From: a virus
Length of the DNA stretch: 34,390 nucleotides
IMG/VR virus record: IMGVR_UViG_3300027754_000257
Location: 1 to 34,390 of that record
Reading direction: 5' to 3' (one strand)
The notes under the pieces are model-generated. The model was not told the origin of the DNA and ran no database searches. It was given only the letters and a program-made list of their open reading frames with translations. The stretch's first letter is position 1, and every line of letters starts with the position of its first letter. Below, piece after piece: positions 29,809-34,390 of this stretch. A program made the position numbers and the translations under genes.

Positions 29809-30284
29809 TTGACCCGCTCACCGCATTCGCAGTGGCTCAAGGGGCAATCAAAGGCGTCCAGGCCGCTATCAAGATGGGCAAGGACATCAACGCCATCAGC
29901 GGCGACTTGATGAAGTTCTTTGAGGCCAAGGATGTTGTAGCAAAAGCGGCAGTGAAGAAGAAACCCAAGGGGTTTGGGCAGAGCGATACGGCAGTGGCAT
30001 TTGAGACAGTGATGCAGCTCAAGCAGTTGCAAGATGCAGAGGCAGAGCTAAAGCAGATGCTGATCTGGTCAGGCAATGACGATGTTTGGAACGCCATCAT
30101 GCTGGAGCGCAACAGGATGGTGACAGAGCGAAAGAAGGCCGAGGCTGAAGCAGCTCACGCCAAGGCGGTGAGAGCAGAAGAGATCAGCGACATTGTAAAT
30201 TTTAGTTTATGGTCCGCGCTGGTGTCATCCATAGTTGGCCTGGTGGCCTGGTTGACTTGGCAGATTGTTGGAGATGGAAGATGA
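29805..30284 (+). CDS. Membrane-anchored coiled-coil protein
   Basis: The ATGA-coupled start gives 159 residues (MIDPLTAFAVAQGAIKGVQA). The body is helical and charged (QLKQLQDAEAELKQMLIWSG), with a single C-terminal membrane segment (LWSALVSSIVGLVAWLTWQI). Similar proteins starting MIDP-TAFA are common before holin genes in marine and freshwater podoviruses. The function is unproved; a lysis role is likely from context. Confidence 0.65.
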   Translation: MIDPLTAFAVAQGAIKGVQAAIKMGKDINAISGDLMKFFEAKDVVAKAAVKKKPKGFGQSDTAVAFETVMQLKQLQDAEAELKQMLIWSGNDDVWNAIMLERNRMVTERKKAEAEAAHAKAVRAEEISDIVNFSLWSALVSSIVGLVAWLTWQIVGDGR

Positions 30285-30583
30285 ATGACGACAAAGGCGC
30301 ACTGATTGAGAAGGCTACGTTTGCAATACTGCCGTTGCTGTTCTCCTGCGTTGTGTATCTGATGTCTGCCTTGTCCAACTTGAGCCATGAGGTGACCATC
30401 CTCAACAGCAAGATCAGTCTGGTGGTGACCAGCGACAACAAGCAAGCCAGCAACTCAGGCGCTGAGTTGGCAAGGGAAAAGCTGCGACAGGACTTGGAAA
30501 AAGAGATTCAGAAAAACCGCGATGACATCATGCACAACCGACAAGAGATTGCTGTGATCAACACCAAGCTGGAGAAGAAATAA
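30281..30583 (+). CDS. Membrane plus coiled-coil protein, candidate inner-membrane spanin
   Basis: The ATGA-coupled ATG at 30281 gives 100 residues. One membrane segment (ATFAILPLLFSCVVYLMSAL) is followed by a coiled coil (LSHEVTILNSKISLVVTS, then EKLRQDLEKEIQKNRDD). An N-terminal anchor with a periplasmic coiled coil is the form of an i-spanin, but no partner lipoprotein with a lipobox was found. It could alternatively be a holin accessory. Confidence 0.6.
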   Translation: MNDDKGALIEKATFAILPLLFSCVVYLMSALSNLSHEVTILNSKISLVVTSDNKQASNSGAELAREKLRQDLEKEIQKNRDDIMHNRQEIAVINTKLEKK

Positions 30584-31068
30584 TGGATTGGCTCAAACAG
30601 ATTGCACCTACGATTGCCACCGCAATGGGTGGCCCTTTAGCTGGCATGGCGGTATCAGCTATTAGCAAAGCTATTGGTGTTGACCCTGAGAAGGTGGGCG
30701 ACCTGATCTCCAGCAACAAGCTCACCGCCGACCAAATCGCAATGGTCAAGCTGGCTGAGATTGAACTGCAAAAGCAAGCGCAGGAGCTGGGCCTCAACTT
30801 TGAGAAGCTGGAGGTCGAGGACCGCAAGAGCGCCAGAGATATGCAGTCAGCCACCCGGTCCATGATGCCGCCCATCCTGGCTGCTGCTGTGACCCTGGGA
30901 TTCTTCAGCATCATGGTGATGATGTTCTTCCAGAAGATTGACTCCAACAACCCCGCCATCCTGATGATGCTGGGGTCACTCGGCACAGCTTGGACCGGGA
31001 TAATTGCCTATTATTTTGGCTCTAGCGCCGGGAGCCAGGCCAAGACAGATTTACTCTCAAGGAAATGA
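30583..31068 (+). CDS. Holin-like membrane protein
   Basis: This 161-residue protein starts one base into the previous stop (TAATG). After WLKQIAPTIATAMGGPLAGM come a helical charged region (QKQAQELGLNFEKLEVEDRK) and two or three C-terminal membrane segments (PPILAAAVTLGFFSIMVMMF, then WTGIIAYYFGSSAGSQ). This matches the phage and gene-transfer-agent 3TM holin-like family. It lies upstream of the endolysin and should permit its release. Confidence 0.75.
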   Translation: MDWLKQIAPTIATAMGGPLAGMAVSAISKAIGVDPEKVGDLISSNKLTADQIAMVKLAEIELQKQAQELGLNFEKLEVEDRKSARDMQSATRSMMPPILAAAVTLGFFSIMVMMFFQKIDSNNPAILMMLGSLGTAWTGIIAYYFGSSAGSQAKTDLLSRK

Positions 31069-31070
31069 CC

Positions 31071-31217
31071 ATGAAACCTGGACTTTATGCCAACATCAAC
31101 GCCAAGCAAAAACGTATCTCCGCTGGCTCTGGCGAGAAGATGAACAAGGTCGGCAGCAAGGCAGCACCAAGCGCCAAGGACTTTAAGCAAGCCGCCAAGA
31201 CTGCAAAGAAGAAATGA
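31071..31217 (+). CDS. Small basic protein
   Basis: This 48-residue, Lys-rich protein (MKPGLYANINAKQKRISAGS, then SAKDFKQAAKTAKKK) has AAGGAA about 9 bases before the ATG. Short proteins with the MK-GLYANI-AK-KRI-AGSGEKM pattern are widespread in phages. Basic composition suggests nucleic acid or virion interior association; the function is unknown. Confidence 0.75.
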   Translation: MKPGLYANINAKQKRISAGSGEKMNKVGSKAAPSAKDFKQAAKTAKKK

Positions 31218-31501
31218 AGACTCCAGCCTGGCAGCGCAAGGAAGGACAGAACCCAAAGGGTGGCCTCAACGCTGCTGGACGGGCAAGTCTGAAGGCGGCT
31301 GGTCAAGACATCAAAGCACCAGTGAAGTCTGGTGACAATCCTCGACGCGCCAGCTTCCTGGCTCGAATGGGCAATATGCCGGGTCCAGAGCGCAAGAACG
31401 GTGAACCCACCCGGCTGCTGCTGAGTCTCAATGCATGGGGTGCCAGCAGCAAGGCAGACGCCAAGGCCAAGGCCAAGGCCATCTCAGCGAGGAACAAATG
31501 A
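31214..31501 (+). CDS. DUF6321-like small basic protein
   Basis: This 95-residue protein is ATGA-coupled to the previous gene. Its motifs WQRKEGQNPKGGLNAAGRAS, RRASFLARMGNMPGPE and RLLLSLNAWGASSKADA match the DUF6321-type small proteins often present beside phage head or lysis genes. It is basic and the role is unknown. Confidence 0.7.
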   Translation: MKTPAWQRKEGQNPKGGLNAAGRASLKAAGQDIKAPVKSGDNPRRASFLARMGNMPGPERKNGEPTRLLLSLNAWGASSKADAKAKAKAISARNK

Positions 31502-31908
31502 CACCGCACTTTTCCCTCGATGAGCTGACGCACACTGACCACCGAAAGCTGGACAACACGCCCAATGCACAGGAGCTGGCAAACCTTCAGCGGCTGGCTG
31601 AGTTTCTGGAGACAGTCAAAACAGCACTTGGCGGCAAGCCTGTGATGATCAATTCAGCGTTTCGCTCCAAGGCCGTGAATGACGCTGTAGGCTCGAAGGA
31701 CACCTCACAGCATAGGCAAGGACTAGCTTGTGATTTCAGAGTGCCTGGGATGGTTCCTGATGCCGTGGTGAGGACGATCATTGCAGCCAATCTTCCGTTT
31801 GACCAAATCATCAGAGAATTTGACGCCTGGACGCACATCAGCATTGCTGACAAGCCAAGGGGCCAAAGGCTTATCATTGACAAATTGGGCACCCGCCTCT
31901 TTGTCTAG
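31498..31908 (+). CDS. Endolysin, peptidase M15 family
   Basis: The ATGA-coupled start at 31498 gives 136 residues. The zinc peptidase signature is SAFRSKAVNDAVGSKDTSQH (His72), GLACDFRV (Asp79) and AWTHISI (His113), matching M15A peptidases that cleave peptidoglycan cross-bridges. There is no signal peptide, so a holin is required; the holin-like gene lies 430 bp upstream. Length is typical for single-domain phage M15 lysins. Confidence 0.9.
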   Translation: MTPHFSLDELTHTDHRKLDNTPNAQELANLQRLAEFLETVKTALGGKPVMINSAFRSKAVNDAVGSKDTSQHRQGLACDFRVPGMVPDAVVRTIIAANLPFDQIIREFDAWTHISIADKPRGQRLIIDKLGTRLFV

Positions 31909-31918
31909 GAAGAACACT

Positions 31919-33397
31919 ATGTTGATGCCACTCAAGATACCAGCAGGCGTGTACCGCAACGGCACCGAGTACCAGAGCATAGGCCGCTGGTTTGACGCCA
32001 ACCTGGTTCGCTGGTTTGAGGGTACGCTTAGACCCGTTGGTGGTTGGCGCAAGCGGTCATCAAGCCAGATGACGGGCAAGTGCAGGGGCATCATCAACTG
32101 GCGGGATGACAGTTCAGCACGTTGGATTGTTGCCGGGACAAACACCAAGCTGTTTGTGTCTGATCAAACAGGAACCCTCAAGGACATTACGCCAACAATC
32201 TTCACGCCAGGTGCTGCAGATGCCACTTTGCTGATTGGCTACGGCTACAACAACTACGGCAATTTTGCTTATGGTGTAGCCAGGCCAGACACTGGAGCCA
32301 TCATCAACGCTGCCACCTGGTCAATGGACACATGGGGAGAGTATTGGGTGGGCTGCTGCACCAGCGATGGACAGTTGCTGGAGTGGCAGCTTGGATTTAC
32401 CACACCCACCAAGGCCGTTGCACTGGTCAATGCACCCACCAGCTGCGCCGCAGTGATGACCACCTCTGAGCGTTTTGTCTTTGCTTTGGGTGCCAATGGT
32501 AACCCTCGCCTGGTGGCATGGTCCGACCAGGAGGACAACACTACCTGGACGCCAGCCAGCAACAACCAAGCAGGCAGCTTTGAGCTGACAACTGTCGGCT
32601 CCATTGTGGCTGGCAAGAGGGTGCGCGGCGTCAACCTGATATTTACTGACGTTGATGTCCACACCAGCAGCTACATTGGTCAGCCGTTTGTGTTCAGCTT
32701 TGAGAAGGCTGGCTCTGGCTGCGGCTTGATTGGACCCCAGGCTGTAGCGGCTATTGACACTGCCGCTCTCTGGATGAGTCGGTCCGGTTTCTTTATTTAC
32801 GATGGATACGTCAAGCCATTGCCATGTGACGTTGGCGACTTTTTGTTTGGCAACATAAACTTTGAGCAGGCCAGCAAAGTCTACGCTGTCCACAACTCCA
32901 AGTTTGGGGAAATCTGGTGGTTCTACACCAGCGCAGCCAGCACCGAGAACGACAGTTACGTCATCTACAACTACCGCGAAAACCATTGGAGCCTGGGCAC
33001 CCTGGCACGGCTGGCTGGCGTTGACAAGGGCGTCTTCAACAACCCGCTGATGGTCAGCTCTGACGGCTTTATTTATGAGCATGAGGTTGGTTTTGCCTAT
33101 GACGGACAAACAATCTACGCAGAGTCTGGCCCGGTGGAGATTGGCAACGGTGAGCAGATCATGCAGGTTCGCAAGGTGATACCTGACGAGTCCAACCTTG
33201 GTGATGTCAGCATCAGCTTCAGCAGCCGCTTCTACCCGACAGCCACTGAGACAACCTACGGACCCTTTACTAGCGCCAACCCAACAGACGCTAGGTTTAG
33301 TGGACGCCAGGTCAAGATGAAAGTGACAGGGGATACCCTAGGTGATTGGCGGGTGGGGGTGATGCGTCTGGATGCAGTGCCAGCCGGGAAGCGGTAA
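31919..33397 (+). CDS. Tail protein (putative nozzle / P22 gp10-like)
   Basis: The ATG at 31919 has AGGA upstream and gives 492 residues; the longer open frame would run through the endolysin. PLKIPAGVYRNGTEYQSIGR, then WFDANLVRWFEGTLRPVGGW and many short beta strands (WIVAGTNTKLFVSDQTGTL) resemble the beta-propeller-like tail hub or DNA-stabilisation proteins of P22-type tails. It lies with a small structural-type gene and the GNAT-like gene. The role is inferred. Confidence 0.65.
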   Translation: MLMPLKIPAGVYRNGTEYQSIGRWFDANLVRWFEGTLRPVGGWRKRSSSQMTGKCRGIINWRDDSSARWIVAGTNTKLFVSDQTGTLKDITPTIFTPGAADATLLIGYGYNNYGNFAYGVARPDTGAIINAATWSMDTWGEYWVGCCTSDGQLLEWQLGFTTPTKAVALVNAPTSCAAVMTTSERFVFALGANGNPRLVAWSDQEDNTTWTPASNNQAGSFELTTVGSIVAGKRVRGVNLIFTDVDVHTSSYIGQPFVFSFEKAGSGCGLIGPQAVAAIDTAALWMSRSGFFIYDGYVKPLPCDVGDFLFGNINFEQASKVYAVHNSKFGEIWWFYTSAASTENDSYVIYNYRENHWSLGTLARLAGVDKGVFNNPLMVSSDGFIYEHEVGFAYDGQTIYAESGPVEIGNGEQIMQVRKVIPDESNLGDVSISFSSRFYPTATETTYGPFTSANPTDARFSGRQVKMKVTGDTLGDWRVGVMRLDAVPAGKR

Positions 33398-33603
33398 TGA
33401 AGGTTCCAGCCCCACCGCAAACCTACACGCCAGTGGCAGAGGCCCAGCGTAACTTCTTAATTGAGAGTGCCGACAGGCAAAACCGCAAGATCAATGCGGA
33501 CGTTGAGATTAGCAGCAGCAAGCTGATCTTGACATCACCCAATGGGACTAGGTACAGTGTGACGGTCAGCAACGCAGGGGCATTGTCGGCAACGGCGCTA
33601 TGA
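33397..33603 (+). CDS. Small hypothetical structural-type protein
   Basis: This 68-residue protein starts inside the previous stop (TAATG). Its N terminus is proline-rich (MKVPAPPQTYTPVAEAQRNF), then a helical RQNRKINADVE and a strand pair (SKLILTSPNGTRYSVTVSNA). It resembles small tail accessory proteins. No function is known. Confidence 0.65.
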   Translation: MKVPAPPQTYTPVAEAQRNFLIESADRQNRKINADVEISSSKLILTSPNGTRYSVTVSNAGALSATAL

Positions 33604-33959
33604 CAGATATTGAGAGACTAAGGCCAGAGATTGAAAAAGCCTTAAAATATTCCTTGAACACTCACACATTTGATGATGTTGCTGAGTTGGTCCAGCAAGC
33701 CAAGATGCAACTCTGGCCTGGAAAGAGTTCGGTGATTGTGACGGAGATTGTTCTCCATCCACAACAGAAATGCCTCAACTACTTTTTAGCAGCAGGCGAG
33801 ATGGACGAACTAGCACTGATGACGCCAATGATCGAGTCCTGGGGCAAGGGACTTGGATGCACCCGCGTCACACTGGCTGGACGCAAGGGCTGGCAACGGA
33901 CATTCCTGGCGAAGACGGGTTACACACCACAGTGGTGGATTATGAGTAAGGAGCTTTGA
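33600..33959 (+). CDS. GNAT-like phage protein
   Basis: This 119-residue protein is ATGA-coupled to the previous gene. QLWPGKSSVIVTEIVLHPQQ, NYFLAAGEMDEL and GCTRVTLAGRKGWQRTFLAK follow the strand-helix order of a short GNAT-fold domain; the acetyl-CoA loop is not clear. Related small proteins lie next to tail and ejection genes in podoviruses. An enzymatic role is uncertain. Confidence 0.65.
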   Translation: MTDIERLRPEIEKALKYSLNTHTFDDVAELVQQAKMQLWPGKSSVIVTEIVLHPQQKCLNYFLAAGEMDELALMTPMIESWGKGLGCTRVTLAGRKGWQRTFLAKTGYTPQWWIMSKEL

Positions 33960-33960
33960 A

Positions 33961-34390
33961 ATGGCAACGATGAACGCGCAACAAGAAGCTGAACAGGCCC
34001 GCCAACAACGAATAGCGGAAGAGGGAGCGGCAATCTTAGCAGCATACCAACAGGGCACAGCCCCTACGGGAATATCCGTTACACAGGCGTATCAGCAAGT
34101 TTTAGGCAGAACTCCAAACGCTCAAGAGATTGAGTACTGGAAAACCCAGTTTGGGAACAGCCTTGATGCAACTGAACTGTCCACCTTCAGTGTGGCAGCT
34201 CAACCAGAACGGGCTGCAGCTCCAACCACGAATGATGCTGTTCGGCAGATGTACCTGTCAGTGCTGGGCCGTGAGCCTGATGCCAGTGGGCTGAAATACT
34301 TCTCTGACCGTTTTGGTGCTGACGTTGACGCCTCTGAACTAGGCATTTTTCGTGGAATGTCTACCCAAGAGATCAACGCCAATGCAGCTA
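33961..34390 (+). CDS. DUF4214-domain protein, N-terminal part (continues at base 1)
   Basis: The ATG follows AAGGAG at a normal distance. The frame is open to the window end, and the last 141 bases equal the first 141, so it continues into 1-1103. Residues 1-35 form a Glu/Gln/Ala-rich helix. Two DUF4214 units follow: QAYQQVLGRTPNAQEIEYWK and MYLSVLGREPDASGLKYFSD, about 60 residues apart. The repeated unit suggests a tandem adhesion or stalk module. Confidence 0.75.
   Translation, partial: MATMNAQQEAEQARQQRIAEEGAAILAAYQQGTAPTGISVTQAYQQVLGRTPNAQEIEYWKTQFGNSLDATELSTFSVAAQPERAAAPTTNDAVRQMYLSVLGREPDASGLKYFSDRFGADVDASELGIFRGMSTQEINANAA
34250..34390. repeat. Right copy of 141-bp terminal direct repeat
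   Basis: Matches 1-141 with two synonymous mismatches. It ends exactly at the window edge, so the assembly overlap could be longer in the full molecule. Confidence 0.9.

Noticed and set aside
31071-31501. Possible CRISPR-like or repeat array from the AAGGCCAAGGCC stretch near 31461
   Set aside because: The short repeat is a run of Ala-Lys codons at the end of a basic protein; there are no spacers.
32321-33109. Minus-strand open frame of 262 codons opposite the tail protein gene
   Set aside because: It is fully antisense to a well-supported tail gene and shows no motif of its own.

Overview
The window is a nearly complete, apparently circular tailed-phage genome. Its last 141 bases repeat its first 141 with two mismatches, and the gene cut by the right edge continues in frame into the gene cut by the left edge, so the closed length would be about 34,249 bp. 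The gene set is podovirus-like: small and large terminase, portal, scaffold, SU10-type major capsid protein, head-tail adaptor, tail fibre, candidate ejection proteins and a lysis cassette. There is no tape measure or contractile sheath gene. I see no integrase, RNA polymerase, tRNA or DNA polymerase gene. The host is probably a Gram-negative proteobacterium; a betaproteobacterial host is only a guess from the style of the small proteins.

Layout, read circularly. Positions 33961 to 7552 (+, through the junction) carry a DUF4214-repeat protein and five virion-type proteins, including three candidate internal/ejection proteins. Positions 10234 to 7527 (-) form one compact operon of eleven small genes, mostly unknown, with ATGA-type overlaps. 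Positions 10235-10409 are a divergent control region with two matching 13-bp operators, each fused to the -10 element of one promoter. Positions 10410-16460 (+) are the early region: a YdaS/Cro-like regulator, RuvC-like resolvase, a TGT/DpdA-like enzyme, a VUT/YhhQ-like transporter, a RecB/Cas4-type nuclease (DUF2800), an SSB-like protein, a terminator and a primase-helicase. Positions 16461-16601 hold an eight-copy 9-bp repeat array. Positions 17739-17826 hold three perfect DnaA boxes, followed by a C-rich noncoding block just before terL.

From 17334 to 28996 the packaging and head genes follow (terS, terL, portal, scaffold, capsid, adaptor, tail fibre), with two glycosyltransferases inserted among them. 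Positions 28999-31908 hold small membrane and basic proteins and an M15 peptidase endolysin. Positions 31919-33959 hold a tail protein, a small unknown and a GNAT-like protein.

The most interesting candidate system is the two-gene cassette at 11156-12306. A short tRNA-guanine-transglycosylase-like enzyme is translationally coupled to a short queuosine-precursor transporter-like membrane protein, suggesting a minimal 7-deazaguanine DNA modification system that salvages its base instead of making it. Other strong signals are the iteron-like array after the primase-helicase, the DnaA-box cluster between terS and terL, the paired operators, and a hairpin that separates a strong Shine-Dalgarno sequence from its start codon after the capsid gene.
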